NCBI RefSeq assembly: GCF_000321225.1 | Contig: NW_004450323.1 | Span: forward strand, 1,342,085-1,406,084 | Direction: 5' to 3' | Origin: Odobenus rosmarus divergens | Taxonomy: Eukaryota; Chordata; Mammalia; Carnivora; Odobenidae | DNA length: 64,000 bases | In this document: positions 32,047 to 44,830 of the stretch, one piece after another | How positions within the stretch are numbered: position 1 is the stretch's first letter | Layout: every line of letters starts with the position of its first letter | Notes under the pieces: generated by a model | The model's input: the letters and a program-made list of their open reading frames with translations, nothing else | Told to the model about the DNA's origin: nothing | Database searches by the model: none | Made by a program: the position numbers and the translations under genes

Positions 32047-35000
32047 ATACATGGATATATATGTATTATGCGTGTATTAGCATATGAAAGCCAGAGCTCA
32101 GGTCTAAAAGGCTTGGTCAAAAAAATCAGAGCACTTTACAGTGAAGGTGAACAATCAGCAAGAATTTATTGACAATTGATCACATGCTAATTACCATTTC
32201 TGATTCTCTGAGTTTATGGGTATATAGAAGCACCAAAGGCATTGAGCCTACATTTGTGCTTAGTATAACCAAAAGCATAACATATCGGTGGAAGGTTCCT
32301 GCAATTTCTCTTTAATTGACATGTTTTTATAAATGATTCAAAGAACCTCAATTTCATATAAAATATCAAGGTAAAAATGAACACTATTTGTGATATTTTA
32401 TCCTAAATATGTAATTTGTTCTTTTCTAACTTCTAAACAGTAAAATAGCTTTCATGTAGTAGTCATCTTACATAGACCATCATTTTTGGCAAGGGCATGT
32501 TATCAATCATAAGTAAAGATAATATTTGAATTATTTTGGTTACATTAAGTTGTCATGCTCTTTTGCTTTTAATAGTAAGGTCTGTTTCATTTTGTCTTTC
32601 TGTGCATGATACAGGGTGAGTTGTTTATGAAGAGACATAAGACAGAGAAAGAAGGGATGAGAGAGAGAAGTCTTGAGTTGCACACAGCCCCAAACAGTGA
32701 CTGGGGGACAAGACAGGTGCACACAAAAGAGGGGTAAAGCATTATATAATCAAGCACTAAATGATATACTGAGGACTGTTACTGCTACAGGAATTTAGAA
32801 AAGAGGAAGGTCAGTAAAGACATCAGGAGGTTCCAGAGCTTCCTGGAGATGGGAGTTGAGCCTTAAGGGATGGTCAGATTTGAATAGGAAAAGGGGAACG
32901 AGAAGGGCTTTGCAGGTGAGTGAAACCATGTGAGAAAAGCCATCATAGCACACTTGCAAAAGAGTGGTTTGGGGTAAAGGAAATTGATTGGGAAGCAGGG
33001 AGGGAAAAAGAAAGTGAGGGGTGAAGTGATAAAGCCATGGTAAAGCAAACCTCACAGTTCCCTAGGATAAAGAAATAGTCTGTTCTTCCATTTGCACCCC
33101 ACTTTGCCTCAGAAGTAATTTTAGGTAGCTATGACAATCATTATAGAAGTGTAGGAGTGGAATTCTGAATTGAAAATGGGTGATTAGATTGGCCTAATGA
33201 AGGGAGTTAAGAATAGAGAGAAATGGATGAATTTGACATTAAGTCAATGGCTACAATCCATCTATTAACGTGGCATTCTGTTGACCACGGTTTTCCATCT
33301 TTTTCCTTCCTTTTCCCTTTATTCATCATAATATTCTTGGGACTTCACTGCTGACTATTGACTAGGATAAAATCATATTAACCTAAAACATATTGAAGTG
33401 TTTAATAGTTATCAAAAACATCTATTACAACTGAGTAATTAAAATAAATGTATTTTTGTAGCTTCCTACTAAAGCCTTTATAATCTATCTGGAGCCCAAT
33501 CTTGGCCTCCCTGACAGATCTACCCTGGCAGGTGCACACCCAAAAGAATTCCCTTTAGGGGGCACCATTCACCCATCAGAGAACTCTGCCCCATTAACAC
33601 TAAAGGTGTTGGCTAGTCGGTTAGTAGGATTGGACATGAAGAATTTACCGCTGACATCAATCAGAACAGGATAGGTTATATGGCCGTAACAAAACCCCCT
33701 AAGCTTCAGTGACTTAATCCCATAAATCTGTGATTCTACCCACACTCTGTTTCTCTGCTTAGCGGAGTCATCAGAGATCCATCCTGACAGGACCCATCTT
33801 GACACCTGCTTCCACAATCTCTAAAGCAGCAATAAAGGAGAATGTAACAGATTGTGCACTGGTTCTGAAAGATTTCACTCAGGAGTGACAAGTCACTTCT
33901 ACACGCATTTCACCAGCCAAAGTAAGTTACATGGTCATAACCTAACTTCAAAGGGGGCAGGGAAGTACAATCCTACTATGTTCTTGGAAAGAGGTGAATG
34001 CCGGACTATTCATGAACATCCCAAATGACATTCACTATCTTACTCTTTTTTTTTTCCCCCTTTCTTCTTCCCTCCTTTTTGGGAAAACGTATTATTTAAT
34101 GAAAAACTCTTGCCAGGGTAGGGTCACTTGCTGAATAAGAGATGTGCTGCTCATGCACATTATACCTTTGAAAGTTCATTCTACGTAGTATTTTACAGTA
34201 TTAGAATATAATTTCTGCAAATATTGCCCAATTCAGAGACCATCTGTAGTTTATGGAAAATATTAACTGTAGTGAGCATAATTGCACTGAATCATGTGTC
34301 TGTAGTATCTTCCTTTTTTCCATGGAAACCAGGAGACATTTTGCAATTTATCAACAAGTGTGCTGCCAGGTTAGAATTGAAGGCTTGCTTCCAACTCATT
34401 GTGCTTGTCAGGGCATGGCCCAATTATCCCTAATGCATAGAAGAAATAGCTGTGTATTTCCCACTGTGCCTCTTAAATTTCAGTGGCTGGCTGAGTATTG
34501 GGCAATGTGTTATACCGTCACCTTCCAGGAGGGTCAGTTGAAGGTTTTCTGTTTTCAATGTGGGAATGATAAGCATGCCTTAGCAGTTTGGTGGAATTAG
34601 TTATCTGATACCTCATAGTATGTTAAGGGCATTGGCCTTGGCATAGAAAGAGCTTTGCACATGCTTGCTACCTATCTTGGCTATGTTTACTTATTTTTTG
34701 CTTTTTAAGTGATTTCTTGTTTTGCTTTGCATTTTGCCACCTGCCTGTTTTTAATTTCTCTACCTTGGAATTCCTTTGAAACGTGGTTACATTTTGATGA
34801 AAAAGGTCATAGGTGAAGACTAGTGAGATCACGCTTTGAGTTGTTTTTCCAGAAGAGCAGAAGTTAGGTTTGTCTTGGTGGCCACTGAATCTCCATTGCC
34901 TGGGATGGCCCCTGGTGCATGGTGCCCAATAAATACTACTGGATTAATAAATGAAGGAATGACCAATGGATAGAGAAGACATTATTGGCCTACCTGCATG

Positions 35001-35225
35001 GTAGTTCTCTATGATTCTTTTGACCAAGGGCAAAAATTTTAAGGTGCTGGACTGGAATGAGAGATAGAGAGAACTTCTCTGTGTTAAACTAAGCTAACAA
35101 GTCCCTAGTTTTCCTCTTCAATTATTTTAGTTGCTAGATTGTTTTCATCTCCCATTACTCCCTAATCATAGTCAACTTCTCAGCCAAACTGAGCCACCAA
35201 CTTTTCTCCGAATGGTCCTGCTCCT
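32047..35225. other. Intergenic DNA, SINE-free
   Basis: Over 3 kb without a Can-SINE. 32790-33230 (TCCTGGAGATGGGAGTTGAG, GGGCTTTGCAGGTGAGTG) resembles L2 body, and 34880-34970 (GCCCAATAAATACTACTGGA) an L2 3' end. The rest is not recognised. Open frames up to 115 codons (34253-34600) match nothing I know. Confidence 0.5.
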
Positions 35226-35665
35226 TGTTGAATTATGTCCCCCCCAAAAGATATGTCGAGATCCTAGCCCCCAGTATCCCAGAATGTGACCTGATTTGGA
35301 ATTAGGGTTGTGGCAGATGTCACTGGTTAAGATGAGGTCAGACTGCAGTAGGGCTGGCCCCTACTCCAATATGACTGGTGTCCTTGTAAGATGGCCACGT
35401 GGACACAGAGAAACACAAATAGAATATGGTGTGACAATGAAGGAAGGCAGATGGGACAGCTAGCCAAGGAATGCCAAATACTGCCTGCAAACCAGCGCAA
35501 GCTGGAAGAGGCAAGGAAGATCCTCCCCTACAGGTTTCAGAGAGAGCGGGGCCCTACTAACTTGACTCTGGACTTGTAGCCTCCAGAACTGAGGCAATAC
35601 ATTTCTGTTGTTTTAAGTCACCAGTTTGTGGTGGTTTGTTACTGCAGTCCCTAGGAAATGAATAT
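35226..35665 (+). mobile_element. MLT1-like solo LTR (ERVL-MaLR)
   Basis: A nearly complete LTR running from TGTTGAATTATGTCCCCCC through GAATGTGACCTGATTTGGAA, CAATATGACTGGTGTCCTTG and AGCCTCCAGAACTGAGGCAA to TCCCTAGGAAATGAATATA. No internal retroviral sequence flanks it. It is an ancient, non-coding remnant. Confidence 0.8.
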
Positions 35666-36004
35666 ACCCCCCATGGCCACGTGCTCTGTTTCTTCTATCT
35701 GGTCTTTACCCACATGGTCCATCTCGAGACCTTCCTCAGTATCTCTTCTTGGGTAAAATCTCGAAATTATCTGCAAAATATTAGATTGGCTGGCTCCCCT
35801 CACCTCCTGGAGCACCTGTCTATTGTGGAGTAGACAGTGAGGAACAAGCAGAATATTTTGGAGACTGCTCTGAAAGTATCAAGGTGAGGACAAGTAAAAT
35901 GAGTGAAATAAATGAGTAAATTCAGGAGAAAGCATACTGGTCTTTGAGACCTGGGAGGAAAACAGGGGGGAGGCCAATAATACAAAAAGCTTGTACACAC
36001 AACA

Positions 36005-36198
36005 GGGGTGCCTGGGTGGCTCAGCCGTTAAGCGTCTGCCTTCAACTCAGGTCATGATCCCAGGATCCTGGAATCGAGTCCCACATCGGGCTCCCTGCTC
36101 AGCGGGAAGCCTGCATCTCCCTCTCCCACTCCCCCTGCTTGTGTTCCCTCTCTCGCTGTCTCTCTCTCTGTCAAAAAATAAAATCTTAAAAAAAAAAA
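36005..36198 (+). mobile_element. SINEC
   Basis: Complete copy with duplication CTTGTACACACAA on both sides (35990-36002 region and 36199 onward). Confidence 0.95.
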
Positions 36199-36504
36199 CT
36201 TGTACACACAATATTTTGAAAGGCAGAGGGAAGGTTCCAAGGGCCGCGCTGCCCAGGTGAGCAGACACCATTCCAGGTTCCTTGGCAAAGAGGCTTCCTC
36301 CTCGCTAATGATACCTTGCTGACAAAGCTGCTTGCAATCGAAATAGATACGGGCAGAGCTGTATATGGCCCAGGAGTTCCACTCGATTCAGACAAAGTCT
36401 GAGAAGGAGTTTAGGAAGGGTTGTGCCACAAAGAATGAGGTCATGAGATAAAGATTTTGAGTTAAAAAGAACAAACCCATTTTGAATGCACTTTTGATAG
36501 AAAA

Positions 36505-36660
36505 TAAAAAAGAAAGAAAAAGGGGGAGGAAGGAAGGATGAAAGAAAGAGGAAGAAAGAAAGAAAGAAAGAGAAAGAAAGAAAAAGAAAGAAAGAAAGAA
36601 AGAGAGGGAGGGAGGGAGGAAGGAAGGAAGGGAGGGAGGATGGGAGGGAAGGGAGGTGGG
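36505..36660. repeat. Purine microsatellite (GAAA/GGAA/GGGA)n
   Basis: About 150 bp of near-pure purine on the plus strand, with GAAA blocks followed by GGGA and GGAA blocks. No SINE head adjoins it, unlike the similar tract at 28.6 kb. Confidence 0.9.
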
Positions 36661-37627
36661 GGCTCCAGAATACGCTTGTTATTTCCCTCACGGCCTTTTG
36701 GTCAAGTCAATGAGATAATAAAATATGCATAACCATCTCTACTGGCATTAAACAACACTGGCAGTGAGAAAAGATGGATGTTCTGGTGACCCATGTAAAT
36801 TTGCTTGGGGTTAGAACAATTTCCACAGCCTGTTGCTTCAAATGTACTGCCTGTCCCCATTGTCCGCTCCTGGGCTTGGCTACAGGAGGCAGTAACTGTC
36901 ACAGAGAGCTGACACATACCTCCAGTGCACGGCTTATCACTTAGCATCTCAGTCATCTTTGTTGAAAAAACAACAAAGTAGCAATCAGTTCAGTGAGAAT
37001 GAATTAAAGAGACAAACAGATACACACACTGGGACGGAGGATCACGGGACAGCGGAGCAGAAGAGGCCACTTTAGCGGGGAGGGAGCTAGAAGCAAGGTA
37101 TGGGGTGAGCCCACCAGCTGTGGGTGGGAATCAGGGGGAGGCCAGGGGGCAGGTGCGCTCCCCCATCAGGCAGACTAAGCGAACCAGCAAATCGGGCCTC
37201 CAAAATATTTGGGCAGGAGGAGCATATGACAGTTCAAAGCAACCTTTTTAATAGTCCTCGAGTTTGTCAGAGTTTATACTTATTTTATGGTTTATAATTT
37301 TAACATTATAGTTTCTCTATTTCCCCATGGCTTGGAGTTTTCAAGGCTTTCATGAAGCTGTAGGTGTTTGAGGTAGAGGAATGCTGGGCTTCTGTCCCAA
37401 ACTGGGCACAGTCAATTCCAACACGGACAGAAGCTCGGGTGTAGCCCCAGACTGGGGCCGAGGAAGCTGCTAGAAGGGTGGGGCCACTGATAGGAAAGCT
37501 AAGAATAACAAATGAGTAGCAAAGGGAGCAAAATGGGGGCTGGATGGTCTGGAGAAATTCTGGAAACTTACAACAGAGGCTTGCAAAGGGCCGTCAAGCC
37601 ACTTGTGTGGGTGAACTGGGTTTATTT
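36661..37627. other. Intergenic DNA without recognised content
   Basis: Partly GC-rich (37040-37200) with no recognisable gene or repeat family. Confidence 0.5.
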
Positions 37628-37646
37628 AAAGAGATAGGAAACGATG

Positions 37647-37846
37647 CGGGGCGCCTGGGTGGCTCAGTCGGTTAAGTGTCTGCCTTCGGCTCGGGTCATG
37701 GTCCCAGGGTCCTGGAATCGAGCCCTCCATCAGGCTTGTTGCTCAGCAGGAAGCCTACTTCTCCCTTTCCCACCCCCCACCCCACTTGTGTTCCCTCTCT
37801 CGCTGTCTCTCTCTGTCAAATGAATAAATAAAATCTTAAAAAAAAT
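37647..37846 (+). mobile_element. SINEC
   Basis: Complete copy with a 19-bp duplication AAAGAGATAGGAAACGATG (37628-37646) / AAAGAGATAGGAAATGATG (37847-37865). Confidence 0.96.
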
Positions 37847-37996
37847 AAAGAGATAGGAAATGATGAATGGCAGCAGTTCAGCTCTTGCCCTAGACAGGGC
37901 TGCTTACGGTCAAGAAGACGTCACGGGCAAGGTAGGGGGCGGGGGCTCAAGGGTACTGCGAAGAGTAAGAGCTGAAGATCAGCAGGAACCGGCTCC

Positions 37997-38178
37997 TGCC
38001 TGAATAGAAGAGGGAGCGCAAAGGGGAGGAGTGGTGTGTGTGTGTGTGTGCGTGTGTGTGCGTGTGTGTGTGTGTGTGTGTGTGCCCTGCGTGGCTGGTG
38101 CATTGCCTGAATAGAAGAGGGAGCGCAAAGGGGGGGGTGGTGGTGTGTGTGTGTGTGCCCTGCGTGGCTGGTGCATTG
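37997..38178. repeat. Tandem duplication of a (TG)n-containing unit
   Basis: Two copies of a unit starting TGCCTGAATAGAAGAGGGAG and ending GCGTGGCTGGTGCATTG (37997-38103 and 38104-38178). Each has an internal (TG)n tract, about 50 bp in the first and about 18 bp in the second. Confidence 0.93.
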
Positions 38179-40226
38179 TCTGAGGGCCTCCAGGCATTTT
38201 TCACCGGTGGTGCTGGAGCAGCCCCTCAGGGAGCTTGTCACTGCAGCCAGGGACACAACGCGACAGCAGTGATCAGCTATCCCAGAAATCCATCCCCATT
38301 TGGAGCCGAATCATTTCTGTGCCATTACTCATTTGCATCCTGTCTATCCCTGAGGCCGGTGACCTGGGGGAAACCTTCCTGTCACACAGAGGAGAAGAAT
38401 GAGTACCTGGAGTCACAACTGACACTCAGAGATGCTGGCCTTGTAAACATGGGGGGCACAGATTGATTAGAATGTGCTGGAGCTACTGCAGGTGAGTCAG
38501 CTTGACCTAACTTAATCAGTAAGTGATAAACAGCTGCTGGGCAGAGGGCCCAAGAAAGCCTTCCTGTCAACTCTTGGCTCTGGTTTGGTTAGTTCAACGG
38601 CCAGAGGTATTTCCCGATTTCTTCTAGTGACAGTTATGCATATGTTAGTGTACACTGGATGTCACTAAGTCCACTTCCCTTCGGAGGCCGCTCCTGCCTT
38701 TGATGTTCGGTGTGGAATGACTGGGCTCCTTCAAGCACCCAGCACCTCTGGCTCTGAAATCCAGCTTCCTGCTCGGTCCTGGCCGCTTGCTCCCCACCTT
38801 CCCACTGGACATAGCTACAGCAGACGTGACCTGTCTCCTTTCTGCTGCCAAACACCACTAACACAAAGCAGTTGCACATAACAGAGTTTTCTGAAGATGC
38901 TGTGGCTAATGAGGACAGACAGAGCTATTAGAGCCTGGGACAGGAAATCATTTCAAATGCCAATTAGACATCATTGTTCCTAGGATTACTTCGACCATTC
39001 CCTCCACGAGGAATTTCTCTCCCTGTCCCTCCTTGGCCTGCTCAGGGTGCCCCAAAGCCGGAGTTGCTTAAAAAGAGATCAAGAAATACCCCATCCTTCT
39101 GTTTCCTCCCTTACGTAGATGGAAATACCACTTATTAAATACCAGGGACTTCGCTGACTGCTTTTATTATCTCATTTAATCCTCTCAACAACACTGTGGT
39201 AGACACCTATTTTACAGATGAAGAAATTGAGACTCAGAACGGTAACTTGGCCAGGGACACAACCTGGCTGAGATTTGAACACAGCCCCATCTACTCCAAG
39301 CCCATGCTCTTCACTGCTGCATCTGCTGCCCCCTGGCACAGCCCGATTGTTCACATATCCTTAGGTCATCAGAATTCAAATCTGTTACTCACCCCTCAAC
39401 TCAGCAAAGCTTTCTGTGGAATCAGGTAAAAATGTCCCTAACATTTGCTTCCATGCCATGGAATCCTTTCCCCCAGGAGCGAGCTCTCAAACACAGTGCT
39501 CCCTCTCCTGAGGTAATTTTCATATCCACTCTGATCTCCTTGCCACTGAGCTCTTCCTCCTCCCTGGCTCCCCTAGGTAACTTTCTGCTGTCTCAGCTCC
39601 CCTCCTCCCGATTTCTCTGCATTGTCAGCTCTTCTCCAGAAAAGCCTCATTGAACACCGGGACTGAGGATCCATTTGCCCCACTTCCTTCTTGAAACAGG
39701 TGAACCCGGCCCCACGGAAAAGGCAACACGAGGATGTTTAACTCTTACACAGAATCTCTCAGCTGTTTTCCCCCGTGGCTGTGGGAGAGATGGAGGCACT
39801 CTCCTTAACCTGAAGCTTATCTTCTTCCTCTTATCTCCTGGGCCTTCTTGGAGCTGAGCTTGGCCCTCCATGAAGCCAGGACACTCAGCTCCCCCCAAAA
39901 CTTCAGAATTCTTAGTGACATCCTTGCCACTGGGTGGGATAACAGCCACGGAGAGGAGAGAGCGCGCGCATCTTCCAGTGGAGTGCTCATGTCAACACTG
40001 TGCCCCCCTCCCCGGCCCCGACCTTGCTCTGAAAGGACTATAACAACAGGCAGCCACAGTCCAGCAGAGACCTTTAACCAGGGAATGGTGAGAAACAACA
40101 GCTCTGTTGCCCAAACTCAGAGACAGTCCTTCTCCAAGCACCGAGATTAGGATTCACGAACCAAGCAAAAGACTACTCTTTGGCATGAGGCATGCTCTCA
40201 GGGAAGTTTGTCTTCAAGAAAAGAAA
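38179..40226. other. Intergenic DNA without a recognised gene
   Basis: Fairly GC-balanced sequence with many short open frames on both strands. A MIR at about 39120-39320 is the only clear repeat. No splice-flanked coding block is recognised. Confidence 0.5.
39120..39320 (-). mobile_element. MIR
   Basis: Inverse MIR: CTCATTTAATCCTCTCAACA, TTTTACAGATGAAGAAATTG and GATTTGAACACAGCCCC. Confidence 0.75.
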
Positions 40227-40428
40227 GGGGGCGCCTGAGTGGCTCAGTCGTTAAGCGTCTGCCTTAAGCTCAGGTCATGATCCCAGGGTCCTGGAATCGA
40301 GTCCCACATCGGGCTCCCCGCTCCGTGCGGAGCCTGCTTCTCCCTCTCCCATTCCCCCTGCTTGTGTTCCTGCTCTCTCACTATCTCTCTCTGTCAAATA
40401 AATGAAATCTTTTAAAGAAAAGAAAAGA
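40227..40428 (+). mobile_element. SINEC
   Basis: Complete copy between AAGAAAAGAAAG repeats. Confidence 0.93.
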
Positions 40429-40519
40429 AAGGAAGGAAGTAAACGTACACCTCCCTGATGGAATTTAAGGCCTATTTCCAGAGATAGGAACTGAAAGAGA
40501 ACCATCCACATGAGAGAGG

Positions 40520-40735
40520 GGACGCCGTGGGTGTGTCGTGCAGACAGCGGCGGCTACAAGAGCTCAGGGGAGGCCGGCGGCGCTGACCTCCCTGGGCATG
40601 GCCGACAAGCGGCCAGGCCAGAGCTGAGGCGCGCGCGCACAGAGCGTCCCTCGGGCAGGCCGGAAGGGGCGAGGGCATTGTGAGAAGGACGCGAGCAGAG
40701 GTGCGGGGGCTGGAATGCGCATGATGTGTTCAGGG
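40520..40735. promoter_or_regulatory. Isolated CpG-dense patch
   Basis: About two dozen CpGs in roughly 210 bp, including GGCGCGCGCGCACAG, in otherwise CpG-poor DNA 18 kb upstream of ACBD6. No repeat is recognised in it. It may be a small orphan CpG island (enhancer or unannotated promoter) or GC-rich chance sequence. Confidence 0.45.
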
Positions 40736-40799
40736 GACAATGAGTCATCCCCTCGGCTTTCTTTACAGCTGCCACATAATAGTGGGCACACAACAGGTT

Positions 40800-43147
40800 A
40801 TTATTTCGTTTCCTTTTCTTAAAAACTGCAAAAAGAAAGCGAGACCCAAATTCTCAATTTAGAAAATATGCCTGTGATGTCAGTGCCCAGCGACACCGAG
40901 GAGGTGAGATTTCCTGAGCCCCGTATGAACTTGAACCCTGACAAAATTCTCACCCTTGTTTGCTGGAAACTCCATTTATTTAATGCGGTGGTGCAGGAGA
41001 GGAGTTTGTTCTTTGGAAATCCTGAAAATAACCTGGTCAAGCCTTACCTCAGTTACTCAGCACAGTGTCAGCCCTCACGCTGACTCTGTCACAATTGATC
41101 ACCAACCTTTCTGTTTTAAAACCCTTTAAAGCTCTTTGGAGCCAGGAAATGTCTCTGAGGAAACTAATCCTGGTAACATTACCTACAGGAAAGTCTTTGT
41201 GATGTTACATCAGCAGTTGTTGTGGGGCTGGGGGGTGTTTTAAGGTGCATTTCCTGAGGATTAGAATGCTCTTTCGGATGAGTGCCCGCCTGCATTTTGG
41301 AATTTCCGGGTATGTATTAAAGGTGGTGGGGCAATTCCACCCCCAAGACAGAAGCAGGAAGATGTTTTGCTTTTCTGGTATTTTCTATTGAAGATGTTTT
41401 TGTTTTTCCAGTATTTTCTATTGAGGAATATCAGCTGCCTCTAACTTAAAACTTATGGAAAGTTCTCCTTTATGTATCATCCTTTAAAAATAATCTGTAA
41501 CCCACCTGCCTTTCCGAAATGGTTACTATACATTTCCAGTGTATTTAGAAGGTAAATTAATTGTCACTTCATGATTTTAGCAAAACAAATGTTACCAGAG
41601 GGCTGAAGGAACAACCACTTGAGACGTTGTGTTCTCTTAGTCATAGGCACATACTAGGAAAAATTCAACTAAGCCTCACCCGGGGGTATTAAAATAGCCC
41701 TTTTCCCAGCTCAGAATCACATTTCAAAGGGTGCCTAGGTGCAAAGCTAAGCCAAGTATAACCTAGCCAAGATAGTGCCAAGAGTAATACGTTGTTTTCC
41801 ATTTTGTTTTAAACAACAGAAGGCAGCACAGAGTTGGGAACACCCAGAGAACCAGCAGTGAGCCACCCTGAGCAGCAGGGAGCGGGGTGACCTTGAACAA
41901 GTCACCTAACCTGTCTGGGAATCTGCATTCAGAAAATGAGGAGGACTGCCCATTGTGCCTTAACACGTATTGACCAAAATGAGAAAATATGAGCAAAAGC
42001 ATTTTGTAAATGGCAGGGGTTTTCTACAACACTTAAAGGAATCAGAGAGGTGGCTATTTGGGGAAAATAAGATATGTGCCAAGCTTCTTTTCAAAAAATG
42101 ATTTAATATCTTCCATCTTACGTGATTTAAATTTAGCAATTACGGGTTCATTAATTAATACCCTAAGAAAATGCTGTTATACTATCACTGTGTCTTCTAA
42201 ATGAACCATTTCTTTTTTCACTGTCATTTGTAATTTTCTTCCATTACCTGGAGGATAATGGGGTGAGATTTTTCTAAGTGTCTTCTGTCCAGAAACAAAA
42301 GACTTTTTCTGCCATCATCAAGTACACCAGTTGAACAGTGATTTATTTGACAATATAATACATTTTTTTCAAATGAAGTAAGGAAATGGAGGGTGTTCCA
42401 GCAAGTCATATGGAGGGAGGTGTTGGGGGGAAAGTGTAAAAGAAGGAGGAGAAAAGAATATTGAGGAGAGCCGACCAGGAGAAGTAGCAGGCAACCATGC
42501 AGGAGATCTTCAGCATTGAGATTCCATAAACGAGACGGCTCCTGAATGAAGGGAGCTCTTCAGCAAGTCCCCATCTGCCTGTCAAGGTGTCTGGGCTTCA
42601 GCTGGCCCCTCCTGTCTTCCCCACTGCTCTGTTTTCTGAGAGCTGATCAGCAAGAACATGGCAGAGCACTTTTCTAAGAGGACCATGATCTGTCTTTCAA
42701 GAAAAGAGAGAGCCCGTCCAGGCAAAGTCATACACCAGTCTCCCAATGACTGGTTTTGCTGCCTGAAGCCTGATCACTGTCCCCACTTAGATCTTATCCC
42801 CAAAGAACTTGACTGCTCCCTCATTTTCATTTGAGGCAAAATTATCAGGGGAAGTGATCCTAATACACTGGCAAAGGTGACCCCACCCTTACAAAAGGGC
42901 GCATCATTTCTCAGCTATTTTTCAATATTACTTAATGTGGTGTCTGTCCAATCAGATGGAGTCCCACAAATGTGGGGCAATGGTCAGCTTGAAGCCGGTG
43001 GCTCGGGTGTGAAAGGATTCACCCAAGGCAGAACAAAGGAGATAGAAGTTTACTGAACCCCCCACAAGGGAGCTGAGGGCAGGACAGCAGACGAGAAGCC
43101 ATCTGCAGCCAGGCAATGGGTGGAGGCTGTTTGTAAAGAAGGAAGGT
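40800..43147. other. Intergenic DNA, SINE-free
   Basis: 2.3 kb without SINEs. A short MIR-like piece lies near 41880-41950 (GACCTTGAACAAGTCACCTA). 42980-43147 and 43341-43500 read like one unrecognised repeat-like block split by the next SINE. No gene recognised. Confidence 0.5.
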
Positions 43148-43340
43148 GAGGGGTACCTGGGTCACTCAGCTGGGCATCTGCCTTCAGCTCAGATCATGAT
43201 CCCTGGATCCTGGTCCTGGGATCGAGCCCTGCATCGGGCTCCCTGCTCAGTGGGGAGCCAGCTTCTCCCTCTCCCTCTACCCCCCCATGCTCTCTCTTGC
43301 TCTCTCTCTCAAATAAATAAACTCTTAAAAAAAAATAAAG
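43148..43340 (+). mobile_element. SINEC
   Basis: Copy with a diverged head (GGGGTACCTGGGTCACTCAG) and an A-rich tail. Confidence 0.9.
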
Positions 43341-43927
43341 AGGGAAGGTAAGACGGTATGGCAACATATGGAATTTCCCTTTTTTTGGTAACTGTGCCTG
43401 GTCATAAGTATTGGTTAGTTAGGGGCTATGGATATTTTGGGGTGGGTCACCTGATGGGCCTGAGTTCAGCCAGCGGGTTGGGGCCACTTTGGGCCCTTCT
43501 GCCTTGATTGAGTTTCCATTGCTCAAACCTGTTGTCTAAACACAGCCTCTACACTGAACAGTTGCCTTTATCCACCTGCAGGAAATGCAAGTTCAAGCAG
43601 CCCTGCCCATGGCCTATGGGAGCCCTCGGTGCCTCCTCACATAGAGATGGGGGCTCATTCACTGCCCTCCTGACAGGCCTGGGTACTGTAACCCCAGGAA
43701 TTCCCTCCCCACCCTGTTTTGTAAAGGAAATGCCACGTGGCAAGGTAGAACCAGGACGAGAGTGTTTTACCCAAGCGCCACCTTCTCTACCCATCACCCT
43801 CTCTCGCGTCCAGCCACTGAGGTCTCCTGTCCGCCACCCGTCCCCAGTCCTGGTTCTTTGTCACTGCTAGTGACCACAGTGATAGCTGAGACGGATCCTA
43901 TTAGGCAGTGGAGAAGGAAGTTTTTAT
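43341..43927. other. Intergenic DNA without recognised content
   Basis: Open frames of 82-120 codons overlap on both strands at 43508-43870, and none has recognised similarity. Confidence 0.5.
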
Positions 43928-43941
43928 GTGACTGGGATTTT

Positions 43942-44141
43942 TTTTTTTTTTAAGATTTTTATTTTATTTATTTGACAGAGAGACACAGCAAGAGAAGGAA
44001 CACAAGCAGGGGGAGTGGGAGAGGGAGAAGCAGGCTTCCCCCCCAAGCAGGGAGCCCGATGCGGGGTTCGATCCCAGGACCCTGGGATCATGACCTGAGC
44101 CAAAGGCAGATGCTTCATCACCTGAGCCACCCAGGCGCCCC
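43942..44141 (-). mobile_element. SINEC
   Basis: Complete minus-strand copy with duplication GTGACTGGGATTTT at 43928-43941 and from 44142. Confidence 0.96.
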
Positions 44142-44599
44142 GTGACTGGGATTTTGTCTAACAATGGGATATGAGTGAGATTATGACCTATTGCTGCATC
44201 TTGCCTAGTGTCAGTGGGTCCCTGTATTTGATGAGCCAGCCTCCGGTAAAGCTTGAAGGGGAGGAAGGAGTTCATTGATGATGTTTATTGAAAATTTCAA
44301 AGGTTGCTTTCTATAAATATAACCTGGACACCACTGACTGCCTCTTCTAAAATTAGTTTCTTAAGCTAACTAATTCCTCTGCTTCCCAGGTCATCTGACC
44401 AAGACCACAAGGGAAGTAACATGGGAAAATATTACTGAGAATAAAGCTTTTATGGTCAGATAAAATAAAAATATTAGTTCACTGATGTATTTAAAGGATT
44501 TGAACCTTTACACAGGCGATGTCTTTGACATTCCAATTCCTCAACTTGACCAGGCACTGTAATATCATGTCTCAAATATCAAAGATGAAAAATATTATT

Positions 44600-44830
44600 A
44601 CTATAGTTACTATTTACTGAGTGCTTACTCTGTGTCCAGCAGTGTGTTAAGAAATTTACATGTATGGTTGCATTTAATCCTCACAACTACCTTCTGAGAT
44701 GGAAATTATTATTCCCAGTTTACAGATGAAGAAACTGAGGCTGAATGAGACAATAAGAGGCCACCCAGCTAGTAGGTGGAGGGGCCAATATCTGAATCCT
44801 GGCAATGTGGCTTCAAAGCCTACATTCTTT
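44600..44830 (-). mobile_element. MIR, nearly complete
   Basis: Inverse MIR: TGAGTGCTTACTCTGTGTCC, ATTTAATCCTCACAACTACC, TTTACAGATGAAGAAACTGA, then ACCCAGCTAGTAGG. Confidence 0.85.

Noticed and set aside
34224..34600. 69- and 115-codon frames with many Cys residues
   Set aside because: They overlap each other in different frames, with no recognisable domain or splice context.
37921..38256. Frames rich in His-Thr repeats on the minus strand
   Set aside because: They are translations of the (TG)n microsatellite.
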